DNA from: Paenibacillus massiliensis 2301065 = DSM 16942
GTDB lineage: Bacteria > Bacillota > Bacilli > Paenibacillales > Paenibacillaceae
Length of the DNA: 64,000 nucleotides
Assembly (NCBI RefSeq): GCF_000377505.1
Contig: NZ_KB898187.1
Span: 372,001-436,000, forward strand
Direction of reading: 5' to 3'
The notes under the pieces were generated by a model. The model saw only the letters and a list, made by a program, of their open reading frames with translations, was not told where the DNA came from and made no database searches. The translations under genes were made by a program, and so were the position numbers. This document shows, piece after piece, positions 53,045 through 61,875 of this stretch. Numbering within the stretch: position 1 is the first letter of the stretch; the number at the start of each line of letters is the position of its first letter.

Positions 53045-54151
53045 TTGAATAAATTCTTACCGAAATTACGTCGAATAAGAAGTATACAAGTCAATATTTT
53101 AATTCGGATGGTGCTGAGCATCATTATTGCTACTATGATAAATAATCTGTTGATATACCTTCTACTAGAGACTTTTAATGAGCTGAATAGTAAATGGCTT
53201 TTTAACACCTTCCCTTATCTCATGACAGTTATCTTCATCATAAATGTCATTTGTATCTTTTTATTGTTGACACGCCGTATCGTAAAGGATTTGAGCAAGC
53301 TAGAGCATGGCCTTCACGTCATCTCCGAGGGCAACCTGCATTATCGGGTATCTATGAACCGTCAGGATGAGCTCGGGAGTGTCGCGCGGAATATCAATAT
53401 GATGGCCGAACGATTGCAGCAGCAGATCATTAAGGAACGTGAAATGGAGACCTCCAAGATGGAGATGATTACAGGCATTTCTCATGACCTGCGCACCCCG
53501 CTTACGAGCATTATTGGGTATTTAGAGCTGTTAAGGACCAACTCCTTTCACAATGAGGATGAATATAACCGCTTCGTGCAAAATACGTACAGCAAAGCAA
53601 CACACCTAAAGAAACTGCTGGATGATCTGTTTGAATACACCCGGCTGACCAGCATAGATACTCACCTGGAGCTTCAGCAAATCGATGTCCGGCAGCTGCT
53701 GGAGCAATTACTGTTTGAATTTGAACCCATCGCCCAGGAGAACGAGCTTCGTCTTGTGAAGGACATGGATCACGTGCCAGTTACCGTCTGGATTGATAGT
53801 GAAAAAATAGCCCGCGCTGTTGATAATCTGCTGATGAACGCCCTGAAATACTCAATCAAGCCCGGTACCGTTCGCATCTCACTGAAATTGGATGACCAGC
53901 ATATTCATATCGAAGTTGAGAATAATGGGCATCCGCTCACGCCGGAGCAAGAACATAAGCTCTTCGAGCGTTTCTATAAAGTTGACTACTCCCGAAGCAG
54001 CGAAGGGATCCAGACAGGGACAGGATTAGGACTGTCCATAGCTAGAAATATTATTGAGCTGCATGGTGGAACGCTAATACTGGAGCACAAAGGTAATCTA
54101 TTCAAATTCATACTGTCATTGCCAAGGAATGAGAATCCGGTCTTTTCCTAG
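53045..54151 (+). CDS. Orphan sensor histidine kinase
   Basis: About 368-aa membrane kinase of the VanS-like class. Two helices (MVLSIIIATMINNLLIYLLL; LMTVIFIINVICIFLLL) enclose a short extracellular loop, followed by HAMP, then the H-box ISHDLRTPLTSIIGYLELL (phosphorylated His), N-box DNLLMNALKYS and G-box GTGLGLSIARNI. All catalytic boxes are intact. There is no good ATG; TTG 53045, 12 nt after GGGGAG, gives LNKFLPKLRRIRSIQVNILI as the N-terminus and is the best choice, while the frame stays open to 52982. Kinases of this class normally follow a response regulator gene in the same operon; here there is none on either side, so its partner is elsewhere or lost. Confidence 0.85.
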   Translation: MNKFLPKLRRIRSIQVNILIRMVLSIIIATMINNLLIYLLLETFNELNSKWLFNTFPYLMTVIFIINVICIFLLLTRRIVKDLSKLEHGLHVISEGNLHYRVSMNRQDELGSVARNINMMAERLQQQIIKEREMETSKMEMITGISHDLRTPLTSIIGYLELLRTNSFHNEDEYNRFVQNTYSKATHLKKLLDDLFEYTRLTSIDTHLELQQIDVRQLLEQLLFEFEPIAQENELRLVKDMDHVPVTVWIDSEKIARAVDNLLMNALKYSIKPGTVRISLKLDDQHIHIEVENNGHPLTPEQEHKLFERFYKVDYSRSSEGIQTGTGLGLSIARNIIELHGGTLILEHKGNLFKFILSLPRNENPVFS

Positions 54152-54217
54152 CCTTGTCCTATAAAGCCCTTGCCAAGAATATGCTGTCTATAGCTATTTG
54201 AGGAGGGGAGTCATATT

Positions 54218-54850
54218 ATTACCACATTTATAGGCCATATTTTTTTGGGTTTATCCCTTTCTGCACCCATTGGGCCGATCAATGCTGCACAATTGGACAA
54301 GGGGATTCGGGGTGGCTTTTTTCCTGCATGGTTTGTTGGATTGGGTGCCATTTGCGCAGATATCCTGCACATGCTGCTGGTTTTTTTAGGAATTATCCAC
54401 CTGCTTGAGCTTCCGTTTGTGAAGGTTTTTCTGTGGTTATTTGGATGCTTTGTACTCATCTATACGGGGATAGCTAGTATGAAAAATGCGGGAGCCCTCA
54501 CTGCTTCGCAGTCGAGAAGCCCTGAGTCAGGACTCTCCTGGTCATTCCTGCAGGGCTTTCTGATGTCTTTGTTCAACCCCCTCTCCATCATGTTCTGGCT
54601 TGGTATTTACGGCTCGATATTGGCCAAGAGCATGAATGAATTCTCAGTCCAACAAGTGCTATTGAACAGTGTCGCGATCGTCCTAGGCATTCTTTTATGG
54701 GATGTCGTCATGGCCACAGCGGCAAGTCTGTTCCGCAAATACCTTACTTTCGGTATTCTCAAATTCATTTCTGTCGTATCTGGTCTTTCACTCGTCGGCT
54801 TTGGAGTATATTTCGGGGGAAAAGCTATCCAGTTCCTATTCTTCACCTAG
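54218..54850 (+). CDS. LysE/RhtB family amino-acid exporter with a probable ATT start
   Basis: About 210-aa exporter with six predicted helices: FIGHIFLGLSLSAPIGPINA with the family motif SAPIGPxNA, FFPAWFVGLGAICADILHML, WLFGCFVLIYTGIASMKNAG, GFLMSLFNPLSIMFWLGIYG. The first possible conventional start, TTG 54245, would cut off the first half of helix 1 and has no ribosome site. The frame continues upstream through residues fitting the family (I-TTFIGHIFLG), reaching two ATT codons (54215, 54218) 5-8 nt after a perfect AGGAGGGGAG. An ATT start is therefore proposed, at 54218 by comparison with family N-termini. Substrate unknown. Confidence 0.8.
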   Translation: MTTFIGHIFLGLSLSAPIGPINAAQLDKGIRGGFFPAWFVGLGAICADILHMLLVFLGIIHLLELPFVKVFLWLFGCFVLIYTGIASMKNAGALTASQSRSPESGLSWSFLQGFLMSLFNPLSIMFWLGIYGSILAKSMNEFSVQQVLLNSVAIVLGILLWDVVMATAASLFRKYLTFGILKFISVVSGLSLVGFGVYFGGKAIQFLFFT

Positions 54851-55032
54851 GCCTGCCTTCAACCTCATGTGTCCAAGACCTGCTACATTCCCAATTGCAT
54901 GTGTATCAAAAGGCCATGCTCGAAGTGAATCACGGGCCTCGCCTCCGGTTAGTTCGAAGCGAAGTGGGTTCCCGAATGCATCGGAGACCGCATGAATTTT
55001 GGCGTTTAGTCACCTCGGGATCGTCCGATTCG

Positions 55033-55515
55033 CTAGAACACCAACTGAGTCAAATCCTGAACCATATAGGTGTCGCGCTTCATACTACAATCCGTCTCGA
55101 TACAAGCTTCATAAGCTTGTGATGTATTAAACTCATATTCCTGTAGAGCATAATCCAAGAAATGATGTATATTGAAAGGGTCAATTACTGCTCTCGCCCT
55201 ATCTATTCCGAATAAAGGGTTAATTACTGCTCCAGATTCATTCTCGTTAATCTTAGCAACATCATAAACGAGAGATCCTTTTCTCCACACAGGATGGGCT
55301 TGAGAGTATAAAAAATCAATAACCAGATTATCTGAGGCCACCCATCCATACTGCCGAAATGTAATATGCCTAAAAGTATGTTCAAAGTGGGTGTGGAGGT
55401 AAGAGGCCAGCAAATTATTGACAATAAAGCGCTTTTTACCATCTAAATTGTTGTTGTCGTTAATAAATGCTGTAAACTCTACTTCGATTTCTTTTAGAAA
55501 GATGCATACGTTCAT
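55033..55515 (-). CDS. Hypothetical protein, unknown family
   Basis: 160-aa cytosolic protein I do not recognise. It begins MNVCIFLKEIEVEFTAFIND and is rich in Asn, Phe and His. Segments such as THFEHTFRHITFRQYGWVAS, PVWRKGSLVYDVAKINENES and GIDRARAVIDPFNIHHFLDY suggest an alpha/beta fold. ATG 55515 follows TGGGAGATAAAAT. It stands alone between the converging LysE gene and the permease gene, with AT-rich flanks (55516-55655) and lower GC content than its neighbours, which suggests recent acquisition. No neighbour indicates a role. Confidence 0.7.
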   Translation of the reverse strand: MNVCIFLKEIEVEFTAFINDNNNLDGKKRFIVNNLLASYLHTHFEHTFRHITFRQYGWVASDNLVIDFLYSQAHPVWRKGSLVYDVAKINENESGAVINPLFGIDRARAVIDPFNIHHFLDYALQEYEFNTSQAYEACIETDCSMKRDTYMVQDLTQLVF

Positions 55516-55655
55516 ATTTTATCTCCCATTATCTAAGATGATGCAACCTGATAGCCTGATAAGATTACTCTAATTTTTTTTGTTTATCAACAATGAATTG
55601 TAGAACACCAAAAATTTAATAAAAACTTAATATAATTAGGAAATGCTATGTCTGC

Positions 55656-57113
55656 TCATTTCACTCTGTTTTTGTGCAGCCGGATTCCCGTTATGCGGAG
55701 TCCGGATACTGAACCTTTTACTTTTTCCATATTGAAGCCATGTTTGGTATGAGAGCTTGGTGTCGAATCAGAGCTTAGTGCCGAATCCCCCTTCTTGCGA
55801 ACTCGCTGCACCACCCAATCACTTACCGCGATTAGGGAAACAAGCACCAGACTCATATAGAACCCAGGACGGCTAAGTGCATGAAATAATGTTCCGGATA
55901 CGGCCATGGCAATCAGCAAGAATCCAATCCAGCGCTTGGCCGCTCTGAATCTCTTCTTCTTCAGAAGCTTGCCTGAGGACAGCAGGATAAATGCCCAATT
56001 GTAGAGCAGCATGATCCCAGCCGCCGTCGTAATGTACTCATACACTTTCCCAGGCAGCAGGAGAGACATCACAATGGTCCCAATTAACCCACAGCCAATG
56101 AGAGATAACGCGTACAAGGGGTATTTCTTTTTCCATGTTCGGGAGAACAGGCGGGGCGCATCTCCCTCCTGTGCCAGTGTGAGCATCATGGACGTAACTG
56201 CATAGAGAGACGCTGTCATGGTAGAGAATCCGGCAACGATGAGCACACCATTGAACACGTGTGGAATAAAGGCCAACTGTTCACTACTAAGGGCCAATAC
56301 GAACGGACTCTCCTTGGGATTAAATGCTTTCAAAGGGACCATCGTTAATGCCAGACCAATCGAAAGTACATATACTGCTGCCAAAGATATCAACATAACC
56401 TTCCCTGCTTTTGGGGCCTCCTCTGGTTTTTGCAATCGATAAGAAATAATACCGAGCACCTCAATGCCACCATATGCATAAAAAGCAAATAGAAAGGCAG
56501 ACCACAATCCGATCGCTCCTGTCGGGAAGATCGAGGTAGCATCAAGCGGCACCTTATGATCGTACTTCGCTCCTCCAATCCACCCTGCTAACAGTGCCAT
56601 GGCAAGGGCCAAGAACATGAAGATCGCAGCAATCTTGATGACGGCCAATACATTTTCAACCCGATCAAAGCCTTTATTACCAAAAAAAACGATGCAAAGT
56701 CCAACGATACCGAAGCCTGCCGCAAAGATCCATAAGGGAACCGTCGGGAACCAGAATCGGGAGAAAATGGACAAGGCTGTCAGCTGACTTCCCATGATGA
56801 GCAGCTCGGAGAACCAATAGATCCAACCACTAGCGAAGCCAGCCCACCCTCCGAATGCCTTCTTCGCATAGGAGCGAAAAGACCCTTGCTCCGGATGATC
56901 TGATGTCATTTGGGCCAGCGCATCAAAAACGATGTATGTACCCATGGCAGCAAAAACATAAGCCAGCAACACAGCGGGTCCCCCAATGGAAATCGCCAGA
57001 CTGGAGCCAAGAAAATAGCCTGTTCCAATCGTACCAGCCACACCGAGAAGGCTTAATTGCCACCATTTTAATGTTCCTTCTTTGGTCGAGGAGCTCGAAG
57101 CCGCTTTACTCAT
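55656..57113 (-). CDS. APC family amino-acid permease
   Basis: 485-aa secondary transporter with 12 predicted helices. Helix 1 carries the unwound substrate motif GVAGTIGTGYFLGSSLAISI; helix 3 and loop GGWAGFASGWIYWFSELLIM; helix 6 FAFYAYGGIEVLGIISYRLQ with the GGIE signature of amino-acid transporters; TMTASLYAVTSMMLTLAQEG in helix 8. It resembles the Bacillus AapA/YbxG/YdgF group (uptake of neutral or branched amino acids). A 45-residue C-terminal tail (SDSTPSSHTKHGFNMEKVKG) is polar. ATG 57113 follows AAAGGAAGGAA. No T-box or other leader is visible upstream. Confidence 0.88.
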   Translation of the reverse strand: MSKAASSSSTKEGTLKWWQLSLLGVAGTIGTGYFLGSSLAISIGGPAVLLAYVFAAMGTYIVFDALAQMTSDHPEQGSFRSYAKKAFGGWAGFASGWIYWFSELLIMGSQLTALSIFSRFWFPTVPLWIFAAGFGIVGLCIVFFGNKGFDRVENVLAVIKIAAIFMFLALAMALLAGWIGGAKYDHKVPLDATSIFPTGAIGLWSAFLFAFYAYGGIEVLGIISYRLQKPEEAPKAGKVMLISLAAVYVLSIGLALTMVPLKAFNPKESPFVLALSSEQLAFIPHVFNGVLIVAGFSTMTASLYAVTSMMLTLAQEGDAPRLFSRTWKKKYPLYALSLIGCGLIGTIVMSLLLPGKVYEYITTAAGIMLLYNWAFILLSSGKLLKKKRFRAAKRWIGFLLIAMAVSGTLFHALSRPGFYMSLVLVSLIAVSDWVVQRVRKKGDSALSSDSTPSSHTKHGFNMEKVKGSVSGLRITGIRLHKNRVK

Positions 57114-57167
57114 TCATTTCCTTCCTTTACCGATTAATTAAGTCCTTATAATGAGAATAAAAAAGAA

Positions 57168-57213
57168 AGCAAGAGATGCCGGTAGTAGATCTTACCATAT
57201 CTCTTGCTCTTTG
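57168..57213 (-). terminator. Terminator of the CotF-like gene
   Basis: AGCAAGAGAT..GGTA and TACC..ATCTCTTGCT form the stem; read on the minus strand it ends in GCTTTCTTTTTT. It lies 20 bp past the CotF-like stop. Confidence 0.8.
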
Positions 57214-57228
57214 TCGGAATAGCCTTGA

Positions 57229-57855
57229 TTAGTGAGTAACGTTGCCAGGGGTCTGAGGCTGCAGTGAAGCAGGAGCAAAGCCATTTTGCATGAGCTGCAT
57301 ATCCTGCTGCGGCAGCTGTGGAACCTGATAGTAGCCATGCTTATTCTGATACAGTGAGATCTCATAGGCCATCTCAATACAGTTAGGCAACGAGTCTGCA
57401 AGGACACGACGAACTACCGGATTGGTTGATTCCAAAGCCGCATTGGTCTTCATTACTGCTCCGCCTTTGACGGCGTTCAGCATGCTAAAGGAAATGATCT
57501 GATCAGACACCTCAGCAGCTGATTGTATCGGCTTCTTGGGCTGACCTGGCTTCATCCCGAACACAAAATCATTGCCTTGCTTCATTTTATAGCTTTTGGT
57601 TGGCTGGGATGGGTCCAGACCTGTCTTGAAGCATTCCAAAGTGGTATTGTACTCCTCAGCCATAAATTGCATCTGGCGTTGCAGAATGTCCTGCAATTCG
57701 GGGTCCTTGACCTGCTGGCTCAGCATAGTATAAGTGTCCAATGCATGGACAGCACTCGCCAATACCTCATGAACATCAAACATCTCATGTCCACCATGAT
57801 TAAGCTGTGGTGGGATTTTTCCTGTTTCAATATTCTGGTGATTTTGCATTTGCAT
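57229..57855 (-). CDS. Spore coat protein, CotF family
   Basis: 208-aa coat-associated protein of sporulation. A ferritin-like four-helix region is marked by MFDVHEVLASAVHALDTYTM, the QDILQRQMQFMAEEYNTTLE helix, SDQIISFSMLNAVKGGAVMK and VVRRVLADSLPNCIEMAYEI. The C-terminus is Gln/Pro-rich with YYQVPQLPQQDMQLMQNGF, typical of CotF-like proteins in Paenibacillus and Bacillus. ATG 57855 follows AACAGGAGGAATCACAAAC. It is monocistronic with its own terminator. Expression in the mother cell late in sporulation is expected from the family; no clear SigK promoter could be picked by eye. Confidence 0.88.
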   Translation of the reverse strand: MQMQNHQNIETGKIPPQLNHGGHEMFDVHEVLASAVHALDTYTMLSQQVKDPELQDILQRQMQFMAEEYNTTLECFKTGLDPSQPTKSYKMKQGNDFVFGMKPGQPKKPIQSAAEVSDQIISFSMLNAVKGGAVMKTNAALESTNPVVRRVLADSLPNCIEMAYEISLYQNKHGYYQVPQLPQQDMQLMQNGFAPASLQPQTPGNVTH

Positions 57856-57983
57856 GTTTGTGATTCCTCCTGTTATTTGTGCAATCAGCGTTTATTATCT
57901 TTCCGTCATCGTAGATTATTCAGAGGCCCATGGATTAAATCTTTCTGTGAGCTTGTGTTCGCTTCAACTTGATACAAAAGAAA

Positions 57984-58020
57984 ACAGCAGTCTGCAGGAG
58001 GAGAGCTCCTGGACTGCTGT
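57984..58020 (-). terminator. Terminator of the SDR gene
   Basis: ACAGCAGTC and GACTGCTGT enclose an inner CAGGAG/CTCCTG stem; read on the minus strand it continues TTTTCTTTTG. It lies 21 bp after the SDR stop. Confidence 0.85.
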
Positions 58021-58040
58021 CATTATTAGTACAAAATAAC

Positions 58041-58835
58041 TTAGAATATCGTAGGCACCATTCCCCCATCCATACGGATTGGGGAACCTTTGAAGGCCGA
58101 AGCGTATGGACTGCAGATGAATGTGGCGAGCCTCCCGATCTCGGAAGGTCGAATAAATCGTTGAATTTCAGATTGGGGCAATTGGGTGCTCATGAATTGC
58201 TTTTCTTTTTCCGCAAAGCTCATGTCCTGCTTGGCATAAATCCCCTCGATAATATCCTGTACATTCTCCGAAAGTGTAGGTCCTGGCATAATCGTATTAA
58301 CGGTTACCTCAGTGCCTTTGGTTAATTTGGACAAGCTCTTCGACAGGGAGAGCAGCATGGATTTCGTCACAGCATACTGCGGCATTTGGCCTGATGGCAT
58401 GACGGCCTCCTCGCTCGCAATAAAGATAATACGACCATCGTTTTGACTCAGCATATTCGGCAAATAGTGTCTGCATAATCCATTGGCAGCAAGCACATTC
58501 GTCTGGAAGTATTGGTTCCATACGTCATCGCTAATGTCCTCATACTGCATAATTTCATAGATCCCCATATTGTTAATCAAAATGTCAACTTGAGGATATT
58601 TTTCGAATAACTTCTTTCTCTGTTCTTCATCCACCAGATCTGCTGTAGCGTTAAGAGGAGAGGTCATCGGAAATTCCGATTGAATCTCCTGAATCGTTCT
58701 CTCTACTTCTATGTTATCACGTCCGTTGACCAATACATGTACACCTTCTCTGGCCAACTCTATAGCGATAGCTTTCCCAATTCCCTTCGTCGATCCCGTA
58801 ACCAAAGCTGTCTTGTTGCGCAGCCCCATATCCAT
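58041..58835 (-). CDS. Short-chain dehydrogenase/reductase (SDR)
   Basis: 264-aa classical SDR, NAD(P)-dependent. Cofactor loop TALVTGSTKGIGKAIAIELA, NNMGIYE (NNAG-like), and active site SEEAVMPSGQMPQYAVTKSM with Ser, Tyr and Lys (YAVTK). The C-terminal part reads FIRPSEIGRLATFICSPYAS then AFKGSPIRMDGGMVPTIF, the usual substrate loop and GG end. ATG 58835 is 9 nt after AAGGA; TTG 58841 is too close. An AraC gene lies 118 bp upstream on the same strand and may be its regulator. Substrate unknown. Confidence 0.9.
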   Translation of the reverse strand: MDMGLRNKTALVTGSTKGIGKAIAIELAREGVHVLVNGRDNIEVERTIQEIQSEFPMTSPLNATADLVDEEQRKKLFEKYPQVDILINNMGIYEIMQYEDISDDVWNQYFQTNVLAANGLCRHYLPNMLSQNDGRIIFIASEEAVMPSGQMPQYAVTKSMLLSLSKSLSKLTKGTEVTVNTIMPGPTLSENVQDIIEGIYAKQDMSFAEKEKQFMSTQLPQSEIQRFIRPSEIGRLATFICSPYASAFKGSPIRMDGGMVPTIF

Positions 58836-58953
58836 GTTCAATCATCCTTCTGCTTCACATTCTCGGCAAGCTGATTCTTCTTCGTTGTGTGAGAACCTAC
58901 TTGTATCCGGTAGTGAACATATTACAGCTCCAGCGTATTATAGTAACTAGTAC

Positions 58954-59970
58954 CTACCGCCAAAATTCTTGCTTCACACGCCAATTCGAGGGCGTCTCTC
59001 CCTCCCGCAGTCGGAAAGCCCGATAGAAGGAATTCTGATCCGCATAGCCAACGAGGAAAGCCACTTCTTTAATATCGAGGGCAGGATCTGCAAGAAGCTC
59101 TCTGGCTTGCTCATGTCTTGCATCCCCCACCAGCTGCTTGAAGCTGACTTTCTCGTCTGCAAGTCGACGCTGAAGCGTCCGCCCACTCATGCCAAGCTCT
59201 CGTGAGACTGTTTGAATGTCGGTTCGCCCCCCGGAGAGACTGCGCTTGATGAGCCATTTTACCTGCTCGCTAATAGAAGGCTTGTCCTGCTGCTCATCCA
59301 GGGATTGGTCCAGTGCTGGAGTCAGAATCGCCAACAGTTCCTCGTTATACGTAATAAACGGCTGATCTAGATGCTCGCGCTTCAGAATCAACCGATTCCC
59401 AACAGTGCCTGTCCGAATCCGGCAGCCAAAATAGGCTTCAAGCGTCACCCTGTCCCCCATGGGCTGGGAAAGCTCCACTGATAAGGCGGTTATAGCCCGC
59501 CCTGTCCCTCTGCGGCCAAGCTCTAGAAGATAGGCGAAGGTGATACCTATGAGTATAGATGGACCTGCATGATGGGGATCTAACCATCCTAGCTCAATGA
59601 TACAAAGCTCACCCGACTCAGTGATCCGCAGCTTCTCTGGAGGACAGAATGGCTTGTACTGTGCCATGCGGTTCAGTGCATCCCGATAATCACGGGCATG
59701 ATAAGTCGCCAGGGCAGCTGGAGGATAATGTGCTGCTTCGAAGGCCGTAGCTAGGCTGATGATACCACGGGCCGTATCTCCCATAAGGTCTGAATAAGCT
59801 CGCCAAATTGCAAAATATTGAGCTGTCGTTACGACAGGCTCTGAAATGACCGTAAGCGGGAGTCCTGCTTGAAGAGCAATATCCTGCGGTGTGATATTGA
59901 ATTGACGCAACCCAGACCAGAAACCCGGCACGATTTTGATATGGTCCGCAGCATGGAACTTCACTGCCAT
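58954..59970 (-). CDS. AraC family regulator with an OruR/ArgR-type sensor domain
   Basis: 338-aa AraC regulator with an N-terminal domain of the Arabinose_bd (PF12625) type rather than a cupin: GFWSGLRQFNITPQDIALQA, YHARDYRDALNRMAQYKPFC and LGWLDPHHAGPSILIGITFA. The C-terminal DNA-binding domain has DIQTVSRELGMSGRTLQRRL and DIKEVAFLVGYADQNSFYRA. This architecture is commonest in proteobacteria, for example OruR or VirS-like regulators, and is unusual among the cupin-AraC proteins elsewhere in the window, so transfer is possible. Together with the SDR downstream it resembles small catabolic units controlled by such regulators. The start is ATG 59970. Confidence 0.87.
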   Translation of the reverse strand: MAVKFHAADHIKIVPGFWSGLRQFNITPQDIALQAGLPLTVISEPVVTTAQYFAIWRAYSDLMGDTARGIISLATAFEAAHYPPAALATYHARDYRDALNRMAQYKPFCPPEKLRITESGELCIIELGWLDPHHAGPSILIGITFAYLLELGRRGTGRAITALSVELSQPMGDRVTLEAYFGCRIRTGTVGNRLILKREHLDQPFITYNEELLAILTPALDQSLDEQQDKPSISEQVKWLIKRSLSGGRTDIQTVSRELGMSGRTLQRRLADEKVSFKQLVGDARHEQARELLADPALDIKEVAFLVGYADQNSFYRAFRLREGETPSNWRVKQEFWR

Positions 59971-60023
59971 CCCCCCTGTACTCTATATGTATTTCATTGT
60001 CTATAATGCACTATACGACAAAA

Positions 60024-60042
60024 AACCGCCACATTGGCGGTT
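60024..60042 (-). terminator. Terminator of the MBL hydrolase gene
   Basis: AACCGCCA-CAT-TGGCGGTT, with TTTTTTG on the minus strand. It lies 24 bp past the stop of the MBL gene. Confidence 0.85.
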
Positions 60043-60065
60043 CTTCACAGTCAGATGCATCATCA

Positions 60066-60929
60066 TTAATTTTGTTCATTCAAGCCTGCTATAAAATAAT
60101 CAACGCTCTCGATCAAATCTGGTGGCAGCTCTTGTAATCTCAGACTAGCTGTCAGCTCTTGTAAGAGCTTGTCCCGATCCCCACCAATAAGATCGACGGT
60201 ATGAGCAAGCTGCTCCCATGGGGCCAGATCCGCCCGAAAATCTGAATTACTCATCGGTCTGCCATGAGATTCCACATACCAGCTTGCATCATAAGCATAA
60301 GCCAGCCCAAGGAGTCTTAGAAACTCTGTAGAGCGGTAACGCCGTGGCCCACCATAAATTGCTGGAGCAAGTGCATCCCCCAGGAAGAGCACGTTATCCT
60401 CCAGTACGTGGAGAAAACAGGAATCTTCGGAATGATCCCCACCCACATGAACTAGCTCGCATGTTACGTCGCCCAACTCCAGCTTCAGTCTTTCTGAGAA
60501 ATGTATATCTGGAGCTATCACTCGGACCTGGGCTGGGTCATCATATTCGAGGCGAATGTGACTCGCACTTTCGTCATTAATCGTGCCATCAGCTATCAGT
60601 GTCTCCAGCGTGGACTCCGACCAAGTCAGATCGGCCAGCCGTGTCAGCATCTCACTGGTTCTAGTGTGGGCAATCGCTGGGATATCCCATGCATGCATCC
60701 CAAAGCTATGATCCCAGTGCCAATGAGTCAATACCAGGATATCCGGTTCTCGAATTCCTCTTCTCTCTAGCTCAGCCTTGAAAGCATTGGCATGCTCAAG
60801 AGAATTGCCAGCGTCCAGCAGCAGTGTCCGACGCGAGCCTGTAATTGCAGCCAGAATAGGTCGATCTGTTTCATGCTCGGCATGCATGATGATAATATGT
60901 GGTGTAAGCTGTTCAAATTGATGCTTCAT
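60066..60929 (-). CDS. Metallo-beta-lactamase-fold hydrolase
   Basis: 287-aa cytosolic MBL-fold protein. The metal-binding motif LTHWHWDHSFG gives His69, His71, Asp73 and His74 (counted from ATG 60929); the further ligands lie in VHVGGDHSEDSCFLHV and FLGDALAP, and the C-terminal His is in YVESHGRP. A bimetallic phosphodiesterase or thioesterase/lactonase activity is usual for this group; which one cannot be told. GTG 60935 lies only 3 nt after GAGAGGAA, so ATG 60929 is preferred. It stands alone between two terminated neighbours and is divergent from the YjbR gene. Confidence 0.9.
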   Translation of the reverse strand: MKHQFEQLTPHIIIMHAEHETDRPILAAITGSRRTLLLDAGNSLEHANAFKAELERRGIREPDILVLTHWHWDHSFGMHAWDIPAIAHTRTSEMLTRLADLTWSESTLETLIADGTINDESASHIRLEYDDPAQVRVIAPDIHFSERLKLELGDVTCELVHVGGDHSEDSCFLHVLEDNVLFLGDALAPAIYGGPRRYRSTEFLRLLGLAYAYDASWYVESHGRPMSNSDFRADLAPWEQLAHTVDLIGGDRDKLLQELTASLRLQELPPDLIESVDYFIAGLNEQN

Positions 60930-61060
60930 TTCCACAATTCCTCTCTTTCAAAACTGTCTACTATATTATATCAATATTCTCTGGGTTTCAGAATCCTATG
61001 CACAACTGATATGATATGAGCAAGTAGACAAGAATTTTTGTGCTGTGGAGGTAACTAATC

Positions 61061-61417
61061 ATGACAAGAGATAACATTATAGAATATTGTCTGTCCTACC
61101 CGGGTTCCTATCAAGATTTTCCGTTCGGTGAGGATTGGGTAGTCATACGTCATCGTGGGAATAACAAGTCCTTTGCTCTTATATTTCAGCGTGAAGGGCA
61201 TCTATGTGTCAATCTAAAATGCGAGCCTAGTCGTGCTGACTTCCTTCGTGGTCTATTCAAGGAAGTGAAGCCCGGCTATCATATGAACAAAGAGCACTGG
61301 AATACCGTCATCCTAGATGGTGAGCTCCCAGAGCAGGAAATACACGATATGGTAAGGCATAGCTTTGAACTAACTAAGCCTAAAATCCCCAAAAGACAGG
61401 CACTAAAAAATTCTTAA
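61061..61417 (+). CDS. MmcQ/YjbR family protein
   Basis: 118-aa single-domain protein of the MmcQ/YjbR family with a CyaY-like fold, often labelled DNA-binding but of unproven function. Family features: YPGSYQDFPFGEDWVVIRH, HLCVNLKCEPSRADFLRGLF and PGYHMNKEHWNTVILDGELP followed by a HDMVRHSFELT helix. ATG 61061 follows GGAGGTAACTAATC. It lies 18 bp before an HxlR gene on the same strand and is probably cotranscribed with it. Confidence 0.9.
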   Translation: MTRDNIIEYCLSYPGSYQDFPFGEDWVVIRHRGNNKSFALIFQREGHLCVNLKCEPSRADFLRGLFKEVKPGYHMNKEHWNTVILDGELPEQEIHDMVRHSFELTKPKIPKRQALKNS

Positions 61418-61435
61418 TAGAAAGGGGTGCTATCT

Positions 61436-61804
61436 ATGCAGTCAGAAAGCTGTGTTCCTTCAGGACTCCATGCAGAAGAAACAGGTTTTGGGTACACTTT
61501 ATCATTGATCGGCGGCAAGTACAAAATGACAATACTATACTGGCTGGTTGAAAATAACGTCATGAGGTTCAATGAGCTAAAACGAAATATTGGCATCATC
61601 TCATTTAAGACCTTGAGCGTCATGCTGAAGGAGCTGGAAGCCGACGGGCTGATTATTCGAACCGAATATCCACAAATTCCTCCCAAAGTGGAGTACTCTC
61701 TTTCTGAGCGCGGACGATCCCTGATTCCGATCTTGGACATGATGTGTGAATGGGGAGAAAAGAATCGTTCGTTGAACAACCTTCATTCAAAGAGTGCACG
61801 CTAA
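61436..61804 (+). CDS. HxlR family transcriptional regulator
   Basis: 122-aa HxlR/DUF24 winged-helix regulator: GYTLSLIGGKYKMTILYWLV, MRFNELKRNIGIISFKTLSV, MLKELEADGLIIRTEYPQIP and VEYSLSERGRSLIPILDMMC. A cysteine near the N-terminus (SESCVP, about residue 6) could be a redox sensor as in YodB-type proteins, which often control NAD(P)H quinone reductases. That would fit the converging flavodoxin-fold reductase gene at 61876-62412. ATG 61436 follows AAAGGGG; the GTG at 61427 is an alternative. It is related to the HxlR protein at 31818 but with a longer N-terminus. Confidence 0.9.
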   Translation: MQSESCVPSGLHAEETGFGYTLSLIGGKYKMTILYWLVENNVMRFNELKRNIGIISFKTLSVMLKELEADGLIIRTEYPQIPPKVEYSLSERGRSLIPILDMMCEWGEKNRSLNNLHSKSAR

Positions 61805-61847
61805 GTAAAAGACTCCAATCCTGTAATGGTATTGGAGTCTTTTACTT
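61803..61847. terminator. Bidirectional terminator between HxlR and reductase genes
   Basis: AAGTAAAAGACTCCAAT and ATTGGAGTCTTTTACTT are perfect 17-bp complements around an 11-nt loop. Runs of A on one side and T on the other serve both converging genes. Confidence 0.88.
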
Positions 61848-61875
61848 AATACAAATATTCATTGCACCTTATCAT

